DNA of 64,000 nucleotides from Rhyacophila brunnea (lineage: Eukaryota; Arthropoda; Insecta; Trichoptera; Rhyacophilidae), in contig JAGYXB010001964.1 of the NCBI GenBank assembly GCA_022495005.1, forward strand, positions 1,240,001 through 1,304,000. The letters run 5' to 3'. The notes below the pieces were generated by a model. That model saw only the letters and a program-made list of their open reading frames with translations. It did not search any database and had not been told where the DNA came from. The position numbers were made by a program, and so were the translations under genes. Positions 33,788 through 43,575 of the stretch are shown here, one piece after another. Every line of letters starts with the position of its first letter. Positions within the stretch are counted from its first letter, which is position 1.

Positions 33788-34003
33788 AACATTATATAAT
33801 TTAGTAAAACACTAACTGAGAGAGTATATCACAACCAATAGAAAAAACTTTTTTGAAAAAAGTAAGCCAACCGGTCGGGAATCGAACCCGGCATCTCCAA
33901 CGGGTTCGATTCCCGACCGGTTGGCTTACTTTTTTCAAAAAAGTTTTTTCTATTGGTTGTGATATACTCTCTCAGTTAGTGTTTTTCTAAATTATATAAT
34001 GTT
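33788..34003. repeat. 103-bp-arm near-perfect hairpin with tRNA T-arm sequence
   Basis: 33788-33890 and 33901-34003 are reverse complements at 102 of 103 positions (single mismatch at 33805/33986), separated by the 10-nt loop GCATCTCCAA. Each arm's inner end is CGGGTTCGATTCCCGACC, a canonical tRNA T-arm/B-box plus 3' acceptor strand. Outside the right arm, 34040-34068 carries the reversed TATTC-GTTTGAATAAAAGAAA end module of the foldback family. The arms match those of the element at 35270-35895 (AGTAAGCC next to TTTTTTGAAAAA). Confidence 0.92.
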
Positions 34004-34109
34004 CAATAATCAGAATGATATATTCTTAAGTCTTGTAAATTATTCGTTTGAATAAAAGAAATACTTAATTAAAAAAAAAAAATATATATATATAGAGGTA
34101 TTATAATGA

Positions 34110-34564
34110 CGAGATTGATCGCAGAACCAAACTGACATGGAGTGCATTTGGGTGCCTGAAAAGTTTCTTAAAAAGCGATCTTCCATTTTGTCTTAAGCCT
34201 AAGCCGTAAAGTGTTCAACCAATACGTGCTACTAACGCTCATGTATGCATTTAAAACATGGACATTTAAAAAATGGAAATTAAAAGTAGTAACGTGGCAT
34301 GAAAATGTACATGTTGGGAATGACGCATAAAAACACAAAATAAACCAATAGGTAAGGAAACAGACGAGAGTACGTGATGTGATAGAAGTCACTAAGCATA
34401 ATATATGCATATATAAATGCCATCATACAGTGGTAACCAAAAGGCACTAATCGCCCACAGGAATGCTCTAAAACCTGCTGGATAGACGAACTCATAAAGA
34501 TCGGTGGATGTGTGTGGCAGCAAAGAACTATAAACCGAGAAGAGTCGAGGAATGTATGGAGGGA
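34110..34564 (+). mobile_element. RTE-like LINE C-terminal relic
   Basis: Frames on plus include 'TRVRDVIEVTK' and, later, a 'CWIDELIKI' to 'VAAKNYKPRRVEECMEG' tail, matching the 'trvrDViExvakLKWxWaGHiaR…RWtDDi…aqdRxxWrxxeEay' end of RTE ORF2. The upstream sequence encodes the earlier RT tail with stops. Same family as 40880-41215. Confidence 0.65.
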
Positions 34565-35275
34565 AAGAGCTGTCTAAATATAATTATATTATGTCAAAAA
34601 GATCATTAAAGCGTCAATCTGAGGCGAAGGATCTTGGGATAATTTTTGATTCTTCATTATCTTTTCACTCGCATATAACTTCTACGGCTCTACGTGCGAG
34701 TAAGCTTCTAGGATTCATCATGCGACAATCCAAACCATTCAAGAATCCAAATGTCTTACGTACACTCTACGTCTCATTAGTGCGTAGCATTCTTGAATAT
34801 GAGTCAATTATCTGGTGTCCTTACGAGGTTTCCTATAAGTTTATTTTAGAACGCGTCCAGAAGAAATTTCTTAGATGTCTTTATTTTAAGACATTTAACT
34901 ATTTTCCTTTCGATAATTCGTCAAATGATTATTTTCCGACTGCCTTTCTAAAAGGCATGTTTACTTTTCACTCTCTTGAATCTCGTCGGTCTCTTCTGCT
35001 CTTGAAACACTTTTGCCTGTTATGGCGAGGGATGGTTTCCAATCCTGGTGTCCTATTGAATTTGAATTTACACGCGCCTGTCAATTACCTACATGGTCGC
35101 AGCCATGATTTATTCTTGATCGGAACCGTTTCCTCGTGTCAAGCCTATCAGGCACCATTAGCGACGGGTGCAAGATTAGTAAATACGCTCCGTAAAGACA
35201 TAGACATTTTCAATGATGTACCTTGCATTTTGTTTTTCAAACTTTATTTTTCTGTATAAAATTGTATGTTTTTTG
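34565..35275 (+). pseudogene. Jockey-like LINE reverse transcriptase, C-terminal part
   Basis: An uninterrupted frame from about 34590 to 35259 encodes 'EAKDLGIIFDSSLSFHSHI', 'LGFIMRQSKPF', 'LYVSLVRSILEYESIIWCP' and 'ILERVQKKFLRCLYFK'. This is the thumb and C-terminal region of insect Jockey-group RT. The first 13 residues of the 235-codon ORF belong to the adjoining RTE relic. The N-terminal endonuclease and catalytic YxDD are absent (5' truncation). The absence of stops over 220 codons suggests a younger copy than its neighbours. Confidence 0.85.
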
Positions 35276-35895
35276 AACATACATAATTTTGAAAAACACT
35301 TCTGAGAAAATATATTATAATCAATAGAAAAAATCCTTTTTGAAAAAAGTAAGCCACCCCGGCAGGGAATCGAACTCTGCATCTCTTGGGTTTACGTCCC
35401 GTCCGCGCATTTATCCTTTATGCTACAAGGTGACGTACTAATGCCGACAAATTTTAACTATTGGCCTTTTTAATACCTGCTTAGTAGCGCTCTTCGAAAT
35501 CAAGCTACTTTGGCAATCGATTTTTGTTTATTAAATCAAAGTAGGTACATCCTACTTTAATTACTAACCGACGTCACGGCTTTCACCAATATTTTTATGT
35601 GACTTACTTGAACTTGCTAATAATTTTTAATTAACTATTTCTTTTATTCAACGAATAATTCGCAATTAAATGTCGCTATTAGTACGTTGCCTTGTAGCAT
35701 AAAGAATAAATGCGCGGACGGGGCGTAAACCCAAGAGATGCAGAGTTCGATTCCCTGCCGGGTGGCCTACTTTTTTCAAAAAGGATTTTTTTTGTTGTGA
35801 AGTGTTTTTCAAAATTATCTATGTTCAATAACTATAAAGGTACATATTAAATATTGTGAATTATTCGTTGAATAAAAGAAATATTTAATTAAAAA
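35270..35895. mobile_element. tRNA-cored foldback element inserted in the LINE 3' UTR
   Basis: The left arm (35275-35445) and right arm (35675-35830) are inverted copies. Each contains the AGTAAGCC/TTTTTTGAAAAA block, then a full tRNA-like unit (TAGCATAAAGGATAAATGCG D arm; GAGTTCGATTCCC T arm). The end module in reverse orientation (TATTCGTTGAATAAAAGAAA) is at 35863-35885. A diverged direct repeat of about 45 bp (35230-35275 and 35897-35950) flanks it. Confidence 0.75.
35370..35440 (-). pseudogene. tRNA-like sequence in left arm
   Basis: Minus strand: CACCTTGTAGCATAAAGGAT (A-box-like), ATGCGCGGACGGGACGTAAA, then GCAGAGTTCGATTCCCTGC with a canonical B-box. The right arm carries the inverted partner at about 35687-35765. 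Arg/Trp-like layout is only a guess. Confidence 0.55.
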
Positions 35896-36125
35896 GTATG
35901 TTTTTTGTTTTCAAAATTTAATTTTTCTGTATTAAATTGTACTTAAGTATGTTTTGATTTAATTTTCTTTTCTGTTATTATTACTATTATTTTTTTTTAT
36001 TCAATCTTCTCTCTTGTAAGGGTTATATTTGTTATAATGTAAATCTCATGTTGTGTACGTCTTGAATTTAGATTTGTTATGTCCACAATATTTTGTATTC
36101 TTAAATAAATAAATAATAATTTAAT
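35896..36125 (+). mobile_element. 3' UTR and tail of the Jockey-like LINE
   Basis: Pyrimidine-rich sequence similar to that just after the LINE stop codon resumes at about 35900 and ends in a TAAATAAATAAATAAT tail at 36105-36120. This is where a LINE 3' end is expected. The foldback element separates it from the ORF. Confidence 0.55.
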
Positions 36126-36539
36126 CTTCATATTTAAAAAAATAACTGCTAAATGGCAGATACAGCATTATAAAAGTCACCGAACGTCACTGTTGAAAAG
36201 CGTACTGAGTCATCTTAATCGATAATAACAATATTTATTACGATTAGACCTAAGAAAAGGTCACAAACGGATTAAGTAACAGGTATTACGAAATCCACTT
36301 AACTTTCTACTTTATATTTTGTAATGAACACGGCCTTAAGTAGTTAATTAGTGATAAAGAGGCGAAATGTCTTTCATATTGATTGTAACCTGATCATCTT
36401 GGTTCAGAGTTAAGTACGTCAGTATCGGATTCCTTTTTTTATTTAGAAAATACGAAAATAGACATCGTATCAAATAAAACAAAATCATATACCTAATAAT
36501 AAAAGAATTTTGTTAGAGATGTAATAGAATGATACTGGA
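36126..36539. other. Unrecognised intronic sequence
   Basis: Nothing recognised. Confidence 0.4.
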
Positions 36540-36850
36540 ATCATCATCAGCCGGGATCGATCCACTGCTTTCTGAAGGCCTCCCCTAGCTTTATCCACTC
36601 TTCTCGGTCTCTAGTTCTTTGCTGCCACGTACACTCACAATATTATAGAAACCATAAAAAAAATTCATGTCGTAACTATTAATCAAATAATTAATTTTGA
36701 CGATAGTGGCTCGTTTTAAATATGTCTCTCTAGTGATCCTTGCATTCTCCCGTATCGAGAGATCGTAGCGTCCTTCACTTATACCTTCTCGTCGTTTCAA
36801 CCGAGGAATTTTCCAGGTACAATCCCCATACTCAGACACTAAGCATTTTC
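36540..36850 (-). mobile_element. RTE-like LINE 3' tail
   Basis: Minus strand near 36545-36610 reads 'EKSGWIKLGEAFRKQWIDPG', the RTE C-terminal 'xRxxWxxLgEAfvqQWxxxG' motif, followed by the typical GATGATG end. 36600-36850 is the more degraded upstream part. Confidence 0.6.
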
Positions 36851-37551
36851 ACTCTAGCGATAAACACCTGGCATGTAGGTATAACTAAGTTATTACGGAA
36901 TGTGGTTAGAGTCCGTTTGTGTTGTCCGCGCTGTCTTATCATTTAGAGATGGCACTTTAGAATATTAAATCAAACATTGGATGCGCCAGATCTTCCAGTG
37001 ACTACAGGCCTTGCGCGTCGTATAAGGCCAACCCATTGAGAAGGGTGTGGCTTGAACATCCAATTTATCGAAGTCACTATCCTCAATCATGATATCCTAA
37101 GAAAGAAGAAGTAATATTCCATTTAACTACATAAATTGTTTTATTCCGTTTCAAGGGAGTCCGAACCTAGTATCGGTAACTTCCTTATTCCGTCAACAAT
37201 GGGCCTTTCCAAATTATTGTTTTCCTTTCTGGCTATGTTACTAGAGAACTAGAGAATATATTATCTGGAGACATAATATTTTAGATAAACGGTTATTCAC
37301 ATTTAAAAACAAAAATATCTGTCCGCTTTGTCGTACCGTACTAATTAATTAAAATTATCAATTGAGAATATTATAAGAATGAAACCGTATTGTTATAAAT
37401 ATAATTATTGTGTAAATAAGTACGAAAAATAAAAAAATATGTAACTAACTACATAATTGAAGAATTAAAAATATTTAACACACAGATAATTTGAAAATAA
37501 CTCACAGGAAACATACCTAATAGAAAATATCTTTGAAAAAAAATATATTAC
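36851..37551. other. Intronic sequence near exon 1
   Basis: Nothing certain; a possible LINE scrap at 37150-37250 was not callable. Confidence 0.4.
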
Positions 37552-37739
37552 CATGGCCTCCTTGGATGACAAACCAATGGTCTGTGGAGACAGCTGTGAT
37601 CCAAACAATGATGCCAACACCAATCAAGGCTGTGCACCCAAGAAGCATCCGCCTTTCAAATATCACCTGGTCAATCAGCGGCTTTCTTTCCGCCATATTT
37701 AAAGTGGAGGTAGACATTTTGAATTGTGGTACTTAGAAC
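37552..37739 (-). CDS. Claudin/PMP22-like membrane protein, first coding exon
   Basis: The minus strand has a strong acceptor (TTTTTTCTTTCATTTCAG at 37740 and above), a 22-nt 5' UTR remainder, ATG at 37715-37717, and donor G|GTAATA at 37552/37551. It encodes a short cytoplasmic N-terminus ('MSTSTLNMAERKPLIDQ') and a hydrophobic first transmembrane segment ('MLLGCTALIGVGIIVWITAV'). 'STDHWFVIQGGH' then starts the extracellular loop. A second ATG at codon 8 is an alternative start. The exon ends in phase 1, joining exactly to 28660-29016. A 5' noncoding exon must lie at higher coordinates. The W of 'DHWF' plus 'GLWKVC' in the next exon support the family. Confidence 0.75.
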
Positions 37740-37794
37740 CTGAAATGAAAGAAAAAAAAAATATTTTATTGATCAACATATATAAGTATTACTA

Positions 37795-38800
37795 CGAGAA
37801 TAGTGTTATAATAGATAAAATCGCTGTCATATTAACAGACTCCAAAAGCGCTTTACAACATCTTGCCGCAGCAACTCGCTCACATAACATACGTTAAAGT
37901 GCCTACCACCACCCGTCATATATGCACAGCCGTGGATATGCAAGGCCGCTTTCTATGACGCTTTAAACGTGTCTGAAAGAAGTGATTTTAAGTGTTCATT
38001 CCATCCCGAAACGGAGCCGCATGGGACTGATGCTGCAACCATGCACCGTAGTGCTTAAAGAAGAAAGTTAAGAAAGAAAATTTTAGTTTTTTGGACTGGC
38101 TCTCCTGTCCGCTGACGTTAGGCGCTTAGTGTACCCGCATACTGAGTGTCACGAATTGAAATAAAAACATAGCACACCACATCTTTGACCAGATCGATGC
38201 CAAGAAAAATTAAGGAGGAGATCTACGCCTTCTATCCCATCGCACATGGGTATTGACGGCAATAAAAGGGCGGATGATCTGGTAAAAGAAGCTGGCCATT
38301 CAGGGGTGCCAAAGTATGTGGATAGATTTTCAGCATAGGGCATCATTAGAAAAGGGAAAAATGGAGTAAGTCTATTCTACCATCACCACGGTTGATGCCC
38401 TGGTTTGTAGAGTCTCATTTGACGAGGAATGAGCTTAAGTTAATACTGAGGCTAAGAACAAGGCACACAATGGGCAAAAGATTTGATGTCATCATGGGAA
38501 GAAGCAAATCGCAGCTTTGCGATGAATGTCATGTTTTAGAGGACATTGTACCTATAGCACTACAATGCACTAAATATGAACTTCACGGAGTACAGCTTCG
38601 AATTGCGGATATCTATGAGAATGTCGACGAATTGAAAGGTGCACTGGCGGTGGGTAAGACGGAAGAGCTTGACAAAATTGTAAAGTTCTTTAACAGAATA
38701 GGAGTGAAGACCTGATCGGCGGATCCCCTTCTAAAAGAAAAGAGGCGATATGACAGCAAGTCGCAGTCAAAGCCTCGGAAAATCACAAAAAAAATAGATA
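37795..38800 (+). mobile_element. I-like LINE 3' end with RNase H (5'-truncated)
   Basis: 'ILTDSKSALQHLA' (about 37828-37866) and 'IPSHMGIDGNKRADDLVKEA' (38234-38293) are RNase H motifs with the catalytic Asp and the His/Asp block. 38392-38715 continues open: 'LILRLRTRHT', a Cys-rich 'CDECHVLEDIVPIALQC', and the terminus 'NRIGVKT'. The 3' UTR (GATCCCCTTCTAAAAGAAAA, GAGGCGATATGACAGC) and an A-rich end match the LINE at 50878-52821, so both belong to one family. Stops and frameshifts disrupt the RNase H part. Its 5' end lies about 60 bp upstream of the claudin exon acceptor. Confidence 0.85.
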
Positions 38801-38869
38801 AAATAACATCAAATATCTCTGTCACTTCACTTTTTATCAACAAAACAAACAATCAGTTCTTATTTAAAC

Positions 38870-39610
38870 GGGTGCCGGACAAAACCCCGAAGGCCGAAAT
38901 CCCAAATGCTGAAATCCCGAATGGCCGAAATCCCGAAAGCCTAAATCCCGAAAGCCGAAATCCCGAAGGCCGAAATCCCGAATGCCAAAATCCCGAATGC
39001 TGAAATCCCGAAAAATAAAAAATTTAACAAAATTAAAAAAAAACCCATTTTTTGTGAAAATATAAAAAAACGAAAAATAAAAAAACACAAACATCAGCCC
39101 AATCTTGAATTGCGCAATTTTTGCAAGAGAGAAAAAAAACCATTTTTTGTAGAACAAATGGGTTTTTGTCTCTCCTGCAAAAATTGCGCAATCTTAACAC
39201 TTATCTTAAATTATATTTTAGAATCATTAGTAACCATGTCCTTGCTTTTTCGTACAAGGTGGTTGTTAGTAATTTTGAACAATCACAAACACCCAGGCTT
39301 TGAGAAAAACACATAAATGTTTTTGTCGTGACCGGGAATCGAACCCAGAACTCTCGGGTGGAAGGCCAGCGCCTTACCCACTGCACCACGAGAGCCGCCT
39401 GGCCTTTGGGATTCCGGCCATTTGGGATTTCGGCCATTCGGGATTTCAGCGTTCGGGATTTTGGTATTCGGGATTTCGGCTTTCGGGATTTCGGCTTTCG
39501 GGATTTAGGCTTTCGGGATTTCATCCATTCGAGATTTCGGCCATTCGGGATTTCAGCATTCGGGATTTTGGCCTTCGGGATTCCGGCCTTCGGGATTTCG
39601 ACCCAAACCC
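38870..39610. mobile_element. Inverted-minisatellite element with tRNA-like core and 8-bp TSD
   Basis: The identical octamer ATTTAAAC is at 38862-38869 and 39611-39618, delimiting a 741-bp unit that starts GGGT and ends ACCC. The left arm (38875-39015) is about ten tandem units of CCCGAAAGCCGAAAT type. The right arm (39408-39602) is about thirteen such units in reverse orientation. Between them lies an inner inverted repeat (ATTGCGCAATTTTTGC… at 39107-39148 and 39155-39192) and a tRNA-like core at 39325-39396. No ORF is real: all frames are open only because the 15-bp unit lacks stops. Confidence 0.85.
39325..39396 (-). pseudogene. tRNA-like sequence (Gly-like anticodon loop)
   Basis: 72 nt on minus: GGCTCTCGTGGTGCAGTGGG (A-box-like D arm), CTTCCAC in the anticodon-loop position, and CTGGGTTCGATTCCCGG as a perfect T arm with B-box. 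This is the best-preserved tRNA-like unit in the window. The acceptor stem does not close cleanly, so it is more likely an element module than a working gene. Confidence 0.6.
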
Positions 39611-39679
39611 ATTTAAACACCTTTCATTAATACTTTATTGTAAGAAAGTACATTCCTGAAACTTTCAGGCTTCAGCGCA

Positions 39680-39976
39680 TCTATCATATTCCACAAGAGT
39701 GCTATCGGCAGCTATCGAGGGTAGTTGTTCATATGTTTGTATCAAAATATTATAATTGTTACAATAAGTTAGCCGTCTAAATAGTCAAAACTGTCTATCT
39801 CGCTCTAAAATTTAGCACAGCCAAGAGAAGTGCTGTTAAAACATAGCACATATTGTAAAAATTACAACTACTTAACTTATTGTAATTGTTACAATAAGTG
39901 CTAATACTTCGATAAAACAATATGAAAAACTACCCTCGATAGCTGCCGATAGCGACATAATAGCGTATAGAATAGA
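39680..39976. mobile_element. CTATTCTATA MITE, compact copy
   Basis: GCTATCGGCAGCTATCGAGG (from 39701, 25 bp in all) is repeated exactly in reverse complement ending at 39953. Outside it are diverged CTATTCTATAC ends. The inner AATTGTTACAATAAGTTA modules match 16831-17341 and 14171-14310. Confidence 0.85.
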
Positions 39977-40482
39977 TGCGTTGGTTTTATAATAAAATTA
40001 AACTTAATAATGTTTTTTATAGATGGAAATTAATATAAAATACACGCAATATCCAATGTTCACGTAGTAAAGGTATATTTCGATTACATAATCTAGGATT
40101 CAGACTTAACGAATAAAAATATTTGTTTATTCGAATTTAAAAAAATAAATCTTAATAAAGATTGATTAACGCATGTGTAATGTAATGTTTGCAATTCGAA
40201 ATAATATATTATGTCGGTACGTGGAATTATAACGTACTTACAAATTTCACGGAACATCAAATAAACAGTTTTTGATACTAAACGTGTCTTAGTTACATAT
40301 TCATGTAATTAGTAAGTATATAGTAAATTTGAAATTGGAATCAAAGTTACCGAGAGGTGAAGAATTTTCTGTTTAGATGGGTCAGTTTTGTCAATGTTGA
40401 CAGATTAATATGATGGATAGATTAAAAGGTAAATCAGTTGGGAGGAAAACATAATATTTTTTCTCAAAATTAGAAAAAAAAC
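39977..40482. other. Unrecognised A+T-rich sequence
   Basis: Nothing recognised. Confidence 0.4.
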
Positions 40483-40849
40483 ATGTCATAATTGAAGCGC
40501 CTAGTTTCAAATCCCCCTGAAATGGTTTTTGAACAATTTTGAGTTAGATATAATATGTATTTAGATGGATATTTTTGTTACCTATAATTAATTATGATGG
40601 CCAAAGATTGAACTTTAAAAAACGCCAAAAACCGTCAATACAAAAATTAGGGTAAATTTCAAAACCCGCTAAAATAGTTGGGTGTGCTTTTCAAATACCC
40701 CTAAAATGGATATGCCAAGATACTCTTTAGACTGTACGAATTAAATAATAAATACATAAAGTTCACAGATTAATAGATATGAGTTTTTCTCATTTTTCTC
40801 AAAATTACCTAAAAGGGGGGTTTGAAACTAGCGCTTCAATTATGACCAT
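40483..40849. mobile_element. MITE with about 37-bp TIRs
   Basis: Left ATGTCATAATTGAAGCGCCT (40483) and right AGCGCTTCAATTATGACCAT (ends 40849) are inverted repeats, continuing inward as AGTTTCAAATCCCCC/GGGGGGTTTGAAACT. No ORF; target duplication unresolved. Confidence 0.8.
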
Positions 40850-40879
40850 TATTTTTACAAGAACAAAATATGTAGTATA

Positions 40880-41215
40880 CTAATTAATTGTATCGCAATT
40901 AAAATACGCACGAAAAGGTGCATGGTGCAAATGACGCGGAAGGACCAAAAAAACCAATGGATAAGGAAGCAGATATGACTACGTGATGTGATAAAGGTCA
41001 GTAAGTAGATGAAATAGCATTGGGCTAGACAAGCTCGGCGAGAAGACAACCTCTGGACAAATGCATTCATACAGTGGTATCGAACGGGTACTAAAAGATC
41101 ATAGGGATGCCCTAAAATTCACTGGATAGACGAACTCATAAATACTGAGAAGAGTGGAAGGAGCTTAGGGAGGGATTGATCTAGCAGTAGATTGCCTACG
41201 GTTGATAATGATGAT
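40880..41215 (+). mobile_element. RTE-like LINE C-terminal relic with 3' end
   Basis: One plus frame reads 'HWARQARREDNLWTNAFIQW' and 'HWIDELINTEKSGRSLG', matching the RTE 'WaGHiaRxxDnRWtxkixeW…RWxDDi' tail, and ends with GATAATGATGATGACT, the typical short-repeat RTE terminus. Confidence 0.75.
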
Positions 41216-41255
41216 GACTAGTATCTGATTTGGAAATAAGTCAATAACATATTAT

Positions 41256-41718
41256 ATTTTACAACGTTTTTCTTAGCTCGTATTCTTATTTGTCCGGTGG
41301 TTCTTTGTCCGGTACAAATTTTGCAATCGATTTTTAACTAAGTTCCCGACTAGCTAGACATTTGAAACTTTTATAACATATCAGAACACGATGCCAATGC
41401 AATCTTTTAATACTTTTAGCCATTTTTAAGTAGAATTAAATTCATTTTCAGTTAATTCTGTTTTGTATGACAAGTTATTTCGGAAGAAATCCGTAATCCA
41501 ATCCACTATTATTGGTAGTTAGAGTCCTAACGACTAAATATTAATATGTACGTGCGTTACTATGGAAATCAATATGAGTGTCAACATGAAATTTCAGTAT
41601 TATTTCTATCAAATACAATTTTTTTTGATCGCTTAAGCTAGTCGAATCAAGTTTATACGATTCGACAGAAAATTTAAAAACGTTGTATATAAAAAGTTCT
41701 TTTTATCTTGTAATTATT
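41256..41718 (+). mobile_element. AR repeat, copy 5
   Basis: From ATTTTACAACGTTTTTCTTA to TTATCTTGTAATTATT; near full length without the (TTTG)n interior. Confidence 0.85.
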
Positions 41719-41770
41719 ATTTACCCAGTAACGTACCTATCTATTATTTTATATTTTATATATTTATCAT

Positions 41771-42045
41771 CTTTTAGCCATCTTTAAGTAGAATTGAATT
41801 CATTTTTAGTTAATTCTGTTTTGTATGAAAAGTTATTTCGACACCATTATTGGTTGGTAGGGGTCTGGGGTCCTAGCAACTAAATTATTAATATATACGT
41901 GCGTTACTATGGAAATTAAAATGAAATGTCAATATGACATTTCAGTATTCTATGATCGTTAAGCTAGTCAAGTCAAGTTTATATGATTCAACAGAAAATT
42001 TAAAAACGTTGTATATAAAAAGTTCTTTTTATTCTGTAATTATTT
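41771..42045 (+). mobile_element. AR repeat, copy 6 (5'-truncated, tandem to copy 5)
   Basis: Starts within AR at CTTTTAGCCATCTTTAAG and runs to the AR end (TTATTCTGTAATTATT). It lies 52 bp after copy 5 in the same orientation. Confidence 0.8.
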
Positions 42046-42785
42046 TAATTAAAATCATTTGTAAAATGAGTACGTATAAGATTAAATTGAGGGTATTTTT
42101 GAAGTTATTTTTTAATATATTATACGTTGGAAAAGATAAACGAAATGACAATTTATTAAAGGCCATCGCTAGCTACGTTACATGCGAGTATTCATGCGAG
42201 ATGAAGAAATATAATAATATCCGCTCTGGACAGAGGAATTGAAATTGATTGAATGGGAAGATGTCAAGAAAAAATGATATTTTACAGCGAGTTTTATACC
42301 TGTGTATACTTAAAAAATTGAATTGTTTAAAAATAATTTAAAGAAACAGGACTTCTGATTGACTTGATTTGAAGAATTTTTATTAAATAACGACTGAGTT
42401 TGATTAAAAAATCGGAAAAATCAGTGACGTCTAGTATCTTACGAGTTTATTTTTTATTTAAAATTTTCTGTACATTTATTATGTACTTACTTATCTATTA
42501 GATATATTATATTGTATACAGATAAATACACTAAAATGTTTAAATTACTATAAAGGTACGTCACCATCTACTGAAAATTATAATACTCCCATGAAACTTA
42601 CCATTAAACAGTGGTGGAGTTAGGTATTATTGGAATGGGTTTTATAATATAACAATAGCTTTGATTTTGTATGACGTGTCAATTATTTTTAAGTTATATT
42701 TCTTTAAGCGAGTTTGGAAAATCAGATCAGAGTGTATTTTTGGCGTGTGACTTGTAACACATAATTTATTTTTTCACACAAAAAT
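42046..42785. other. Unrecognised A+T-rich sequence
   Basis: Nothing recognised; the 102-codon ORF at 41934-42242 is partly AR sequence and is not a gene. Confidence 0.4.
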
Positions 42786-42790
42786 AAATG

Positions 42791-42862
42791 CACTCGATTG
42801 CATTCGAACCACCGATTGTTCGGTTATCAGCCGACCGTAACTACCATTACACCACAGTATGA
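42791..42862 (-). pseudogene. tRNA-like sequence (Ile-GAT-like)
   Basis: Minus strand: TGTGGTGTAATGGTAGTTAC (D arm/A-box), then TCGG-CTGATAA-CCGA, a four-pair anticodon stem with GAT in the anticodon position, then GGTGGTTCGAATGCAATC with a near-canonical B-box. The T stem is imperfect. No repeat ends were found beside it. Confidence 0.55.
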
Positions 42863-43575
42863 TACTCCTATCGTGACGATTATACAGTATAATATTATAG
42901 TTTAGAATTGTTCCGTTGCCTGGGCAGCGAATTTATTATTGTCGGCTATTTGCAATTCCTTACGTAAATAAACTATTAAACTTTATGTGGCAGTTGTTAC
43001 TTTAAAAATGAAAACAACGATAAGTAATTATATAATTTAGTAATATAAGTTAAAATGTATAGAAATAAAACAACGGCGTTCCAATAAGCGGTCTCTTTTC
43101 TTGAGTGTGTAAGTTTTGTTTTTGTTTTGTTGCGCCAAAGGAGTATAACTTCTAACGCGCGAATATAAGTACACACATCGATTTAAAAAAAAAACTAAGA
43201 TGTCGATACTTCATACTGAAGCAATCAAATCGTTCTAATGCTTGTATTCGTTCCATTATTCACCGCTATTTATGGCGTACTGCCCGTTTGCAACGCATGA
43301 CATGCCTACCTTTACGAGGAGTATATAATATTCATATCTGTAGTCTAAAATAATATTCTGTAAGATATTATTGCCTTGCCTAGCTTTGCACATGCGTAAT
43401 TTATTTTCGATAATACATATTGTCGCGACAAAAATGCATGAGCGTATATTCATAACCATAGTCACACGTCTCTTGCCACGCATTACCCTTCACCTATGTA
43501 ATAAGGGGCCCAAGAAGCACAAAATAATTATTATTACAGCGTCTCTCATAACAAAGCAATAAAAATATTATATTA
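42863..43575. other. Unrecognised sequence
   Basis: Short overlapping ORFs only; nothing recognised. Confidence 0.4.

Larger units (their letters stand above)
29017..37551 (-). other. Transposon-rich intron of the claudin-like gene
   Basis: 8,535 bp between donor GTAATA at 37551 and acceptor TTACAG at 29017. It contains at least ten transposon-derived segments on both strands, listed separately. Codon phase (G|GT) is preserved across it. Confidence 0.65.

Noticed and set aside
39325..39396. A functional tRNA gene
   Set aside because: D and T arms look good but the acceptor stem does not pair properly and the unit sits inside a bounded mobile element. Kept as tRNA-like.
38864..39659. Four overlapping ORFs of 97-139 codons on both strands with Phe-Arg-Asp-Phe-Gly or Lys-Ser-Arg-Lys-Pro repeats
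   Set aside because: They are translations of the 15-bp minisatellite arms, open in several frames at once because the unit has no stop codon.
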